DNA of 64,000 bases from Eopsaltria australis (taxonomy: Eukaryota > Chordata > Aves > Passeriformes > Petroicidae): NCBI GenBank assembly GCA_034509425.1, contig JAVTVJ010000142.1:1742501-1806500 (forward strand), read 5' to 3'. The notes beneath the pieces are model-generated. The model was not told the origin of the DNA and searched no databases. It worked only from the letters and a program-made list of their open reading frames with translations. Shown here in pieces: positions 13,041-25,500 of this stretch; positions within the stretch are counted from its first letter, which is position 1; the number at the start of each line of letters is the position of its first letter. The position numbers were made by a program, and so were the translations under genes.

Positions 13041-13370
13041 TCCAGAGTCACTGAGGTTGGAAGTGGCCTCTGGAGATCATCTAGTCTTCAGTCCCTTTTC
13101 AAAACAGGATCAATTACAGCTGACTGCTCAGGAACACAACCAGTCAGTTTTCAAATATTTCTAGAGATATTGACAGACTCCACCTCCTCTTTCATCAACC
13201 TGTAATCAGAATTAAAAAGTTGAAAAGTTGTTTCTTAGATTAAAACAGAATTTTCTGTATTTCAATTTGTGCCTATTGCTGAACACAGCACTTCATGTGT
13301 AATCCCACAAAATCTGGGCTGAAGAATCACCTCCCCTGACCTGTTGGTAACAATGTACATATAAACCCAA
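13041..13370 (-). mobile_element. Old CR1 LINE 3' fragment, antisense
   Basis: Read on the plus strand it is the reverse complement of a CR1 tail. It has CACTGAGGTTGGAAGTGG, CTCTGGAGATCATCTAGTC, CAGTTTTCAAATATTTC, GACTCCACCTCC and TTCAATTTGTGCCTATTGC, in the same order as antisense CR1 3' ends, then AAGAATCACCTCCCCTGACCTG, which matches sequence further inside ORF2. The tail proper with ATTCTATG octamers is missing, so the 3' end is eroded. Divergence is high and stops occur in the ORF2 frame. It is a 5'-truncated, dead insertion. The inner boundary is uncertain by about 30 bases. Confidence 0.8.
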
Positions 13371-16139
13371 CATCAGGAACACCTTAAGCCTGCAGCAGGA
13401 GGAAGACTGACATGCAAGCATTCAAATATTTTGTAACTAAAGTCCTTCCAAGACAATCTGTAATGTAACATAATTGATCTCTCAGCTGACTCTAAAATTG
13501 TATGCACTGAAAGAAAAAATATCCTTCATATGTTTGGGCTTCCTCTTAGTTGCACCATAAAAGACATTTGCTCCAGTGAATATGTGGATCCAACATCCAA
13601 ATATCTCATTAAAAATACTTCATCAGAATATAAAATAAAGCTCAGATTAGCTTGTGATTAATATACAGATTTCTTTTTGCCTACAATGAATTTTTATTAC
13701 ATAGAGTTTAAGCATGGAATTAAAAGTACCTGACATGAGAAATCAATAAAATATTATTACTAGTTATTTGCATACCCCTATGATATTTCATGAAAACCTA
13801 GCTGCAAGAGGTACAAATGATGGATAGATGGCACAAAAAAAAACAGATGTCATAGTTCCAGCAACTCTTATTCTAAGATTAATTTTAAAAGTGAAATTGC
13901 ATACTATCCTGACTTAATAAATCTGCATATTACTACATTAAATTAATATTCAACCCTGAAATTTCAAAAATTTACCTGTTCTGCGGACTTGAGGTGACAT
14001 ATTAAATTTTCAATACTGAAACTGTTTAAGGTCCACAACCTGTACAAGCAATAACTTCCAGGTTGAAACTTCATTCTTGCTTGTTTTATATTCTGCACTA
14101 GTGGGTGTACTCAGTCACTGTACTTCATCTCAGCTGATTCCCAGTGACTTGAGGCAGAAGTAGAACAGAAGGTTACATAGAGCAGCAACTAACCAATATT
14201 TAAAATTCAAAGCCTTAAGTAAAATAAAGTGTTTCAGAAATGCAGTTGTAGTTTAGAAATACAGAGTCCAGCCTGCACTTACAAATTTATTCCCGTCTTC
14301 CTTCAGTGCTTCGCCTCAGTGAAGCCACACATTGCAATATACTGGAGTTGAGTAGCCACAGCACCATTCCTGCACTCTCTGCCCTGGTTTGTGCCTGTCT
14401 TCACCCAGAAAATACATGCAGAACACCACACCAGCATAGGAAGAGACCTGAGGCCACAAGATGAGTGTGCTTCCCTTTTATCTTCATTGCAGCAGCAGTG
14501 CCACATTGTGTTACTGCACTTAGGAACTTGATTTCAGCAGTGCTATCTTGACAAGAGCGGAGTAAGATATGAACAGAGATGGAGACACAGTTGTGGGGGG
14601 TCATGATCAGCCATTACTGGTGCTGAAATGCTTCTCTCAACTCCATGATTACTTTGAGAAGATATTTTTCAACTGCTTCCACAGCATGGAGTCCTACCAC
14701 CACAAAGAGCAAGTATATAAAGAAAAGTAAACAAGATTATGCAATCTTCATTCCTATGACAGAGACAACTCTTTCTGTTTATAACATTAGGAAGCATAAA
14801 CACTTCTAGTGTGGGATAAATTATTTCTTTTTGCTTTTCTTACTGAAAACTTTCTAGCTTTATACATTGAAAACAGTTATATATAGCCGTTTTGTGTTCT
14901 GTGTCACACATACTTACAGGAAATCACCCAGAGGTGTAGAGTTTAAGGCATACAGAGTCCACAGTCTGGTGGTTCACATTTCAGTTGATCAATTCCTGCC
15001 AAACACACATGACAATATTAATGATTTCTAACTTATAAATGTGAATTAAGCATTAACGTTGCAGACACAAGCTTTAAATACCAGGGCTTCCTAGTGGTAC
15101 TACAGCTGATATGTGGGAGACCACAGGTAGTTGGGTGATTGAAGGACTAAAGCCAAGTCCTTCATCTTATCTTTTGCTACATTTTGCCTCTCCCATACAT
15201 CAACATATCTAGAAATGGAAGCAAGAATATAAATGATAAGACTAGAAGAAAATTTCAAAGTTTGGTCTAGCTTTTTATCCTCTGCCAGTAGAAGCCATGT
15301 AAGAACATTGTTCAGGAAGGATCAGTGTATTCTGCCTCACATGACCATGAAAGTACCTAGACAGTTATAGGAAAACTTTTAATGGTGCTTCACTTTAGTC
15401 TTTAACATTAACATTGAAAACCATGAACACCAAATATTACAGAAGAAGTATGTTCAAATGGAAACTATCATTAATACGGAAACTGTTCTACGCTAACATT
15501 TCTTTAAAAGTTTCAGAGTAAAAGACATGAAAGTAATTTCAAAATGAGCCCTTCTCTGCCAGAACAAGCAAAACAAGCCTGAAACAATCCAGGACAGGTG
15601 CTTTGCCAGAGTCAAAAATCACATTTGAAGTTTAGATGGGGAATTCTGTTTCAAGTCTGAAATCCTTCACATACTCAAGTGAGCTCTAAGTGAATGAAAT
15701 TAAATCTTCTCCTTCTGTATGTATCAGGCAGGGTCATCTCTTATCTCTACCAGCCACAACTCACTCTTTGAAATTCATCGAGCTGTAATTAACTGGCATT
15801 CCATTAAATGCCTAGGATTTTCAAAGTATTCCCCAATCAGACCACATTAGGCTAACCTAGTGTAGTCAAATGTGCCCTTCCATAATATATTTCCACATAC
15901 TGCACCACTCCACTTGATATTGGTTAAGAGTGATAAACATAAAGATAGCCAAACACTAACCCAAACTCCTGCAGTCAGTTAATTAAGCCTCTCAACTAAG
16001 AGTAAAATATGCATGACATTTTGACCTTTTCTATCAAATTTTCCTTCCTTTTCCTTCATAAAAACAGCATTATTCTAATAATTTTTTTCCAAAAAATCAA
16101 TAATAAGAGGGGGAACTGTAGTGTTTTGTAATTCCATTT
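13371..16139. other. Unique non-coding DNA
   Basis: No gene or repeat recognised. A G+C-richer patch near 14300-14600 carries two overlapping minus-strand open frames of 67 codons, neither with a recognisable domain. Confidence 0.5.
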
Positions 16140-16260
16140 TATATGCTCCTAACTCCAGCCAGCTGACTGCTATTTTGTGAGTGGGCAGCTGACAGTTCCC
16201 TAGCAACAGATTAATTGATTGCAGCTTTAAATCCACCTCCTTCAACTCATTTCTCCTATT
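16140..16260. promoter_or_regulatory. Possible conserved non-coding element with paired E-boxes
   Basis: Seen: CAGCTGAC occurs twice (16160-16167 and 16186-16193), followed at 16195-16207 by GTTCCCTAGCAAC, one base from the RFX X-box pattern GTNRCC(N)RGYAAC, and at 16212-16220 by TAATTGATT, a homeodomain-type site. All lie in about 60 bases. Known: E-boxes bind bHLH factors and RFX proteins bind the X-box. Inferred: this is an enhancer-like cluster. No neighbouring promoter is visible. Confidence 0.25.
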
Positions 16261-19200
16261 CCTCCCTTATGAGTGCATACACACACATCTGCCAGGTAAA
16301 AGACAGCACAAAAAAATCTAAAGAACAAAGGAAGAAGGATCTGACAGCAATTTATTCCAGAAGTGTCTTAAATTTCAGAGAAAATATGCTGTAATATTGG
16401 GACTAAAAATTAATTTGAAAATTATTTCAGCATACTTTCGGTTCTTTTCATTCTATTCTTTAATACAAGGATCAGTAAATCTTTTCATTCACTATCATAA
16501 TAATGGACACAGATTAATTTCAAATTTATATATAAAATTTTACCTATGTGGTAGTGTCAGAAGCTATAATGCAAAAAAAAAAAAAACTTGGAGATAGAAG
16601 GCTGAATGTCATAAAGTAGGTCCAAGAGCTAATCTCTACTCATATAACAATAATGTCTGTCCTAATAACTTAGTATTAAGAAGGCATAGGGAATTTTTGC
16701 TCCATTTGTTGTAGAGCGGGCTATGTTTTATATATATTATCAAAAGGAAATATTTTCAGTACCAAAACAGGGAATAGGTCTGAAAAAATATCTCAGGTAG
16801 ATTTCCAGGCCCTAAATCCAGTCATGCAAGCCCAAAACTCCTGCTGAACTCAAATTCATAAACTTTCTAGATGCCGCAGTTTCGGACTTAAGTGCTTGAA
16901 ACATCTGGCAGAAACAAGCATCAGGCTGATGTTTTAAGTAAATTGTAAGGTCATAGGGTCTTATTAAAGAAGGAGAGTGAGTGTAAATTGAGAGCAAGAA
17001 GGAATGAGTCCAGGACTGCCAGGGAAGAAAAGAGCTCTAAGGGAAGCTCTGTGGATTGCTTCTCTTATGCTGGAAGCACTGACTCTCTGCAATTTCTCTG
17101 GGAAATTGTGGTTTCTTCTTTTAAGAGCAAATACAGTGAATTGTCATGTTACAAATCTCCAATAGGCAAGATCAATACATGGCATTGTCTCAACATAGTA
17201 ATTATTGATCTGAATACAGGGCACTCTACTCCCCCTTTCTAGGAGCAGAGATGCCCTCTTTTCTCGTGTTGTTTTTGGAAACATGCAAACCCACCTCTTC
17301 CACAAGAATGCCAAAGCCATCAAGGTATCCTGGTTTGGGTAGAATCATGGTCTTTTTCTTTCCACTTGAAGTTGTTCAAAGTTTTTTAGTCTGTAGCAAA
17401 GCTCAACAATTGCCCAAGCCAGAAAGAGCAGGTATGACTTTCTGCTTAAAGAGTTCTGTAGAGCTGATCAGAAACAGGAGAGGTGAATTCTGTTTTCTTC
17501 CAGTTACTTCAATATTTAATTGAAAAATTTTTCATGTAAAATGTATAAACAGGCCTGGGAACATGGAAATCAGCTCTCTGCACTTATACCCATAGCTACT
17601 GGACTCCAAGTCAGGAGTCCATACTAAATGTCTGCTTCCCTGAATCATCCACATCACCAGAGACTGCATTTCTTTCTGTACCACTATATCTGCAGAAAAC
17701 TTAGAATTCTTCACTCTGCAAAGAAGAATCCATTTTGAAATTTTGGCTTAGGGTAATCAAACATTTAATTCCCTATTAGATCTGTCCTTAAAATATTAAG
17801 TTCTGAGACAGGCTGAACTGGAAGAAATTTGCAACTTTGTAAATTTAATTTGTGAAATACATAGAATAGTTCTAACTAACTGCAGAACTGCTCATCCAGG
17901 GCATTTATTCTGAAAGTTTAGCTATCACATGTGGAAAATATTTAACTTCAGACATTTTTGCACATGTAAAAACCTGAACATGACAGTTTGAAAACGCTAA
18001 GCATCTGAAGATAATTCAGTAATATTTCCATTCTACTTTCAAGCACCTATGTATAAATCCCTGTCCCCTACTTACAGCATCCTACCCCATTCTTTCCCTA
18101 TCATTATTTCCTAAATAGATAATAAATTTTTAAATATTTTCAGTGTTATTGACTGGATGTGACATAAAAATGACTTGGATACTCACTCTCTTCTTGTTTT
18201 AAGAAAGGGTATTTCCAGTGGGAAGTTGCTAACATGATCTTGAAAGTAAACCTTGGCAACATGAATCATAACATTTTCAAACATTTATTTTAGCATCTTG
18301 GCAGAGAAAAGACTCCTACAATCATATTGTGGCAAACAAATACATACCATGGATTAGAGATGCGAGAAAATAGTAGATAAATGGTCAAGAATGTATTTGA
18401 TGTACACTGCAAGTGTCTAATTTAAACATAAATTTCAACATTATAGGAGTAATTAGAAAGGAACCCATATATGTTGCTCTACCTTAATTTAAAAATATAG
18501 AAGACATGTATCAAGGAAAAAGAATTTCTATACTTACTTTTTATTTCTCCCAGAATGTTTATTTCTCAAATGATCCTTATCATAAACGAAATTAATTTGG
18601 TTCTAAGATCAATGTTGCAGACAAACCAACTCATTTTTATCACTCTCCATTATGCAAATTGAAAATGAAGAAAAATCATATTGAAGATTTAGAAAGGTTT
18701 CCTGACAGTTAGAGGTAGGATTTCTAGAATATTATGTCTTCTGCATCTTTTTCCCCAAAATTTAAGTCTTAGGTGAAATATTTACATACCATATTTTGAC
18801 ATTTGGAAGTTTGCGGTGTGTTTTCCAAAAAAGTTTCCTTGACCTTGCATGGAAATTTTGAGCAGAATTTTTATTGTTAATATTTCATGTATGGAATAAA
18901 GATCTCCATGAATTTCTGTGAGCATGTACTACCTGTGATAATTACTCCATCCAAAAATTACCTCTCAAGTGCCAAGAATATTAACTTCTGCTTTAAAAGT
19001 ATCATATTTTTCACATATAGCAAAGAGGAATTTGCACCTTCACTCCACCACCACTCACCCCTGCTCCCTCAAGAGCATCCTTCCTCCTAGGTAAGTACCA
19101 TAATCACTGTGCTATTATGCTAGTCATGAACCATTACATATTCTGCCTCCCTAGTCCAATAAATTTTGTTAGCATTTTATGCAAAACAGACAATCGACAA

Positions 19201-20493
19201 CTGAAGAAGTTAAGCACGGCAGACATAGAGATAGGCTCAAAGTTTTAGAGAATTACTCTGTACATTTTATAGCAGAAATTGTTAATTCTTACTGATTTGA
19301 AATGCTTGCAAGCAGGACATGTAACTATTTCAATAATTTTAAAGCAAGATACTCTGGAAACTTTCACTCATTAAATGATATTTGCCTGATTATTGTCATC
19401 TTCTGTTTCCATTTTTGTCAGAATTTTAAGCCAAATAGTCCATCTGGCATTTTCTCTCACTTGTCATTTTTTAAGTTATAAAAATACAGTATATTTTAAA
19501 ATTCTAGATCATCAGTTTTATTTTCTCACATAAGTACTGAACATAAGAACTCAAATACTTTTACAGAATATTTTATGAAAAAATCTTCTTCAACTACATC
19601 TGAGATCTGCATCTGGACTCTGTTTCAGTATCTTACTGACTGCCTGCTGACAATAATGGTCAGGGAGGAGGAGTGCACTGGGCTTGAACATAAATGGATG
19701 TTTCACAAAATCACCTCTTGAAACACCAAATAGTAGAGAGGATTTAGCTACGTATCTTCCATTGGAATCAGCATGTGTACTGTGTGTAAGAGAGAAAGAG
19801 GCTGACATTTTTCTTCATATGGTCTTCAGTGTGCATTCTGCCTGCTTCAAAAGAAAAAATAATAATTGCAGAATGTATTCAACAGACTGGTGAGCACCTC
19901 CACGAGCACAATCAACATGAGCTGAGAGGGCCTCACTTTACTTCATGAATAGACTTACATTACCTCTTGTGGAATTACTGAGCAGCTGTTAGAGAGAAAA
20001 GAAAACATGATCAGTATTCTTTTGTAGGGACTTACTGAGAACCAATCATCAAATACACATGGTAAATAGAAATGGAGTCTTGAATAGGTGATAAGCAATC
20101 AACTACAAACAAAAATGAGACACTGTGACCTTACATTCAGCATGAGTAGTAAATTAACATATCTGTGCAGTGCACTAGGAAATTAAGAGGACAATAAGGA
20201 CAAAATAAATGTAAAACCAGCCATAGGCTACATAAATCCAAAATACCTAATCTGGGCTAGTTATAGTATATTTTAAATCCCACATCCCAAACCTTGGCCA
20301 CCTAATCTTTTCACCAGCAACCAGCACAGTTAAGTTTACAGACTTAACCTGTATGATTAAACAAGGCATATGACATGGTCTAGTCATGAAGCAGAGTTAC
20401 CTGAAGACAGTCAAGTGATTCAGAAAATGGGCTCAATTAACTTGTCTTTGTCCATTATGCAGAATTGTAACCCTTCTATTACACACAAAGCTA
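16261..20493. other. Unique A+T-rich non-coding DNA
   Basis: Only simple tracts stand out, such as an A14 run at 16573-16586. A TCCTGGTTTGGGTAGAATC word at about 17328 superficially resembles an LTR start but the following bases do not support it. Open frames of 60-90 codons on both strands have no recognisable domains. Confidence 0.55.
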
Positions 20494-20812
20494 AGCCACA
20501 ACACCTCCTCTGCCCTGCCTGCCCCTCCTGAAGAGCCTGTAACAATCTGACGGGACACTCCAGTCAGAGGACTCATCCCTCCAGCTTTCACTTATACCAA
20601 TGATGTTCAATCTCTGTGAGTGAGCCAAAGGTCCCAGCTCCTCTTGTTTGTTCCTCATGCTGCGGGCACGACTGTAGAAACGTTTCAGGTGTGGTACTTT
20701 GTAGCCAACACGCAGTGAAGCAGATTGAGGGATCCCATTAGCTCTCATTTCCTCCAGTTTTGGTAAGCCATCCCATTGCTCATCACTAGAGAACCTGGTT
20801 AAGTCCCTTTCC
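20494..20812 (-). mobile_element. CR1 LINE fragment: start of ORF2 endonuclease, antisense
   Basis: The minus strand from about 20748 to 20494 encodes residues typical of the beginning of the CR1 ORF2 apurinic-type endonuclease: RARSMRNKQEELG, then IGISESWRDESSDW, then CYRLFRRGRQGRGG. CR1 proteins have 'NARSMGNKQEELE', 'I(T)ETWW(D)DSHDW' and 'YKLFRRDRQGRRGGG' in these places. The Glu in SESW is the expected metal-binding residue of this fold. Upstream on the minus strand, CTGGAGGAAATGAGAGC and GGGATCCCTCAATCTGC fit the non-coding and leader part before ORF2. The frame is open for 85 codons but stops where homology ends (GGVVA-stop), so it is a fragment cut at both ends and not functional. Confidence 0.85.
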
Positions 20813-21597
20813 CCCTTCCGCTGCTTAGCAATACAATATAAAATTATAAGTAGTTACCCAGAATTTATGTGTTTTGCATTTCCAGCCATAGATAATTGCA
20901 TGTTTCCACAAATAAATTTCGTATAGAAGGAGAAAAAGCTAGTGAGCATTTCTCTAGGTTTCTTTATGTTCTAGACTGGTCCATAGATAAACTGACTGAT
21001 CAGTGCTGTAGACTATGCAGATGTAAACGGTATCCAAGAGGCTTAGGATGTTTCATACTCATGGCCCTTATGCTACATCACACTTTCTTACAAATGTCAG
21101 TGGAATTAGTGAGACCACTAACTCCTCTGACAAAGAGAAGAATCAGCGAAAAAACACATAATTTGCAGTTTATTAGGAAAGTTTTATAAACCTATTTAGA
21201 TAACTTAGAGACTTCATGCTGTGCATATTAAACCGCGGTAAAAAGTGAGTAGAAGATCAAAAAAGTTAATGGAAAGGAAATTCTTCCACAATGACCAGAG
21301 TCTGTCAAAGTCTTTAGTTAGATATCAGCAGAGTCTAACGAAGACCACTCCATTTACTTTAATGGACCTACACCAGCTCGTACAAGTGAACTTGTGTCAT
21401 GCTACTATTTTTCTCTTGTAATAACGTGTCTATGTCTCTTTTGTTTGTTCATACAGTTATTTCTTTCATGTTTCTGTGTGCACAAATGCAAAATAGACTT
21501 GGTGCTTTTTTTCAGGATACAGGTGCCTTGTTTAATGTGTGCTAACAGGCAACATTTGTTTGCAATTGTAGAGAGTACAAAGAAAAGAAAAGCCACA
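20813..21597. other. Unique non-coding DNA between two CR1 fragments
   Basis: No CR1 homology is visible between the endonuclease fragment and the short CR1 end at 21598, so the two are not obviously parts of one insertion. A 97-codon plus-strand open frame at 20896-21189 has no domain and is taken as chance. Confidence 0.5.
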
Positions 21598-21651
21598 GCA
21601 TCACAGAATAGTCTGAGTTGGAAGGGACCCACAAGGATAATCAAATCATCT
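21598..21651 (-). mobile_element. CR1 LINE 3'-end relic, antisense
   Basis: CATCACAGAATAGTCTGAG then TTGGAAGGGACCCACAAGGA and TCAAATCATC is the reverse complement of a CR1 3' terminus (TGATCC...TGTGGGTCCCTTCCAAC...ATTCTGTGAT). Only about 54 bases remain. The word 'GACCCACAAGGAT' also appears in diverged form at 41815-41828 (ACCTACAAGGATC), so the two may be the same CR1 subfamily. Confidence 0.8.
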
Positions 21652-22523
21652 ATGAACAAATTATAAAAATTTTGCTCATGTAAAATGTAGGAGTATTACT
21701 GGCACTTGCTTTCATTCTCAAGTGATGCTGTAATAATATGATTTAACACCTTTAATAATAGTATCATTTTAGTGATAATGGTAAATAGACAGAAATCAGA
21801 CAAAATTTATGGAGGCAGGAAGTTTCTCCTACTGGGTTAACTATGTCAGCTGGAGAAACAAAATCAAATTAGCTCTTAAGCATGCAAACTCTTCTCTTAG
21901 TCTTCTCAAAACATACCACATTTCAAGCATATTGCTTCAGCATCTCATTCGCTGTTGGAGTAAGGAAGCAGCCTCTTTCTTTCAAGGTCTAGAAACTAGT
22001 CCTCACATTTCACATAAATTTCAAAGTGAGAACTGAATATTGAAATTTCTATTTTCCTTTAGTGAACCAGTACACAAAAGTACAAAATTAGAGAGGAAAA
22101 GAACTTCAATGATAGTTTCTCGGTTTTAATTTTGTTGGCTCTCAACTTGTGCTTCCCTGCTTCAATAAAGGGCAAACAGAAGTACCACTACATGCATGTG
22201 CCCATGCATGTGTGTGCACCTAAAGACATTTTCAGCATTTATTTTGAGAATTTACATTGCTCTCAGGCTAAATGATAAGCAGGATGTCCCTTGCCTTCCC
22301 AATTTAAGGAATATGATGAAAGAGCTTTTAGGATAATGAACTGTCCTGCACCAGAAAATAGGTTTCTTTCTTTAAATACATTACCTTCCACACCAGTACC
22401 TAATGAATAAAATTTTTTGAGTGGATGGAGGCCAAATTGTAAGGATAAGAGGTCTTTTTATGTGTATACCTGGGAAAGAAATACTGCGTTATGGATTTTT
22501 AATCACCCTATGATCATATGACT
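21652..22523. other. Unique non-coding DNA
   Basis: Nothing recognised apart from a short alternating patch near 22190-22220 built of CATGCATGTG words. Confidence 0.5.
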
Positions 22524-22562
22524 ATAATGCATCCCTGGAATAGTATTCTAGGGATGCATTAT
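22524..22562. repeat. Near-perfect 39-bp palindrome (hairpin)
   Basis: The left arm ATAATGCATCCCTGGAAT (22524-22541) and the right arm ATTCTAGGGATGCATTAT (22545-22562) are reverse complements except for one G:T position, leaving a three-base centre AGT. Thirteen outer pairs are perfect. As RNA the pairing could extend a few bases outward (GACT against GGTT, using G:U). No retroelement or tRNA explains it. A three-base loop makes a standard microRNA precursor unlikely. Confidence 0.9.
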
Positions 22563-25500
22563 GGTTTAAATGTTCCATCCAAAATGTTGTGCAAATGGCT
22601 TTTTCCCCCCCCAGTATTAAATTCCTCTTTGTCTGATTGGAAATAAATAGACAGCATAGAACTCTCAATAACTGATTTGATTTCTAAGATTTTTAATCAT
22701 GTAAGCTACAATAAATTATTCCTTGTGACAGAAAGTATATCATATATTTCCTGTGAATCTGCTGGAAAATGCAAATACACCATTACTTCAGCCACATTCC
22801 CCTTGCAAATCTAGCTCTGCAACTGATAGTTTGTAACTTTCTTCAGAGTTACAAAAATGTCACAGTTATATCAAGAGCTGCTTACAATTTGTGAACATGA
22901 AGTTATAGTAAGCAAAAAATATAGATTTTTTATTTAAAAATGCAAATTTTTATTAAATTCTTTTGTTCCCAGAGAAAATCTAATGTTATAAATTAAAATT
23001 GAAAATATTAATTCCAATATTTACATAATTAACAACTTTGATGTTGTTCAGACGTGTTCAACAAAGTCTGCATGCAGTATTCAATTTTATCTCAAATGTG
23101 CAATACATTAGAAAGATCCAGTCTGCTATTGTGAATGCAGTCCTTGGTTTGACCTGGAGTTCCCTCTAAAACATCAGCATCACTATCAATAATACCAATT
23201 TATCCTTTGTTCGTATAAAAGCATGCCACTGGAAGTTTCTTTCTGACATTTTTGGAAGACTATGGCTATCTGAACTGCCATCTCCCCTGTTGGAAAAGGA
23301 GCAGTTTGTTTGTTGTATGGCCTCTTTTCCCAAACTGCATGTTGCTGAAATATTCTCAGTTGGTGCAAGAATAAAAGACCATTCCATGAGCTTCAGCAAT
23401 TAAGTCTTTGTTGTCACATCTGAGATAGAAATTCCAGCAGAAACATTATTGGGAACATAAATAGCAATAAAATAAACATATGAAACAAAGTTTCCAGAAT
23501 AAATGTTCTTCAAATTAGTTTCAAAACTAAATTATAGCCTTTAATTCATCATTTTCTTTGCTCATAATTTTTTCCTCAAGTGTACTTGTTTGGTAAACTT
23601 TCAGATAATTTACATTAATCCAGTGGACCTGAGAAGCAGTATTTCAATGATGTTTATGTCTGAAGGACCAGACACTTATTGCTATGAACCAATATTTTCC
23701 ATTTGGCTATTAATTGCTAAAACTGTGTGTGCATCTCACACTGCAGTTTTACCCCAATAAAATGTAGTGATATAGAAGCAAAAAACTGTGACATCCAAAG
23801 AGTGCAATTCAATCAAACAAGTTCAAAGTATCTTCAGAAAGTAAAACAAAAAAAAAAAAAAGAGAAAAAGGAGAGATTAGTGAATACTTATGTTTGCTAT
23901 TTTACTCCTATAAATAACACTTCCATTAAGAAAGGAATTTGAGTTTGGATTGCAGGGTATTTTTTCCATCCCCCTTTCCTAACAGCAAATATCCATTTTT
24001 TGAAAAAAGAATTCATACTTGAAAAATTTCTATTAAGAAGTACATGTAAAACAAAAGTATGTTATTTTACAATTTCCAACTAAAACTCAGAAAATCTCGA
24101 GAAAACTAGAAAATTTCTGATAAAACTTTCAGCGATAAAATTTAATCACAAACCTATTGTTCTGGCAACAAGTTTTCCCAATGGATATAAGTTAAAATTT
24201 AACTATTTTTATTTCTATGACAGATTTTTTGAGTTCAGCTAGGGCAATAACAAAAATGGTACCTGTTTATAAATCCTGCAAACAATATTTATAGTACTTG
24301 GCACTAGAAACTCTGAATATAAGCACACTGAAATGAACAGTATGATTGAAGTCTTTCATTTTTCAAAGGGCAACTATTGGAAAGCAGTAGTAGTCTTCTA
24401 ATCACTAGCATGAAAATTTCATGTTAACTATTAATTTTATAGAATTCTGAACATGCATAATCCTTCCTATTTCAACTTTTTAAAATAATTGCTTTTCAAT
24501 ATCTTGCTTTTCACTAGATTGTCACTATTAAGATGTGGATTACTCAATGCTTGTTTCAAGTAGCTTTTCTCTTGGTTACTTGAAAGCTTGAGTCATTTCT
24601 CTTCCATCATTATTTAAAACATTTTCTCACCCCTCAGCACATTCTCTGAATGTATCTTTAGATGTGTCAGCTCAGGGCAGTGACAGACATTTCACAACCA
24701 TCTAATGAGAGTAGATACAAGGCTTGTCTACATATGAAAGTGAAAAGATTAAGCTACTTTGAGGTAAGGCAACTTGTTCTTCATGGGTGCCTCCAGACTT
24801 CAGCACAATTTAGTTTTTATGTATTGACTTCACACCTTGACAGTCTCCATGCAGATCTGATCTCAAGCAAGAATAACCATAAAATGTTAAAGTATTATTC
24901 TGAGAGCACTGGCACTGCACAAAGCCCTTTTCCCAAGGGATTTGTGTCTCAGTGGTGCTCCTGTGTGGATTTTTTGATACCAGAAGCAGATTAATTTACT
25001 CATTGCATTCATATCCTCATAAGAACATTACTAAGTGCCTTTTTCTATTTAGACACTTATTCTCCCAAAACATATAGAAAATCACTATCTTTTCAGGTAC
25101 TTGATGTATTTGTCTGAAACTGTGCATAAGGTTAGAATTAAAGGTAAGATGTCGACACAATATACATAAATATAGAAACATAACCTGCTAGATTATTCTC
25201 TTAGCAAAGCAGCCTGAAAATGAAAGGAACATCTAAGGACTGTATCATGGAGTAACACAAGACTCCTTTCTTTTGGGTGCTGGACTTACTGTACAGACAG
25301 ACTTTTAATTAATTCACATCTCTGTAAAATTAGCAAAATATTTCCTTCATCCAAATCTTGGCATGTCCCAAATATTTAGTAATTAAACTTTTCAGAGAAT
25401 GGATTATTTTTCACAACAAAAATAATAGTTTGGATCCCCACAATTTCAATAACAGCAATGAAAATATTTAATATATATAAGAAAACTTTGCATACAATAA

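Noticed and set aside
17325..17440. LTR-like start (TCCTGGTTTGGGTAGAATC)
   Set aside because: The first 15 bases resemble an avian LTR opening but the following words of the LTR are absent.
22524..22562. MicroRNA precursor
   Set aside because: The stem is long enough only with weak outer pairs, and the three-base loop is too tight for a normal precursor; kept as a palindrome.
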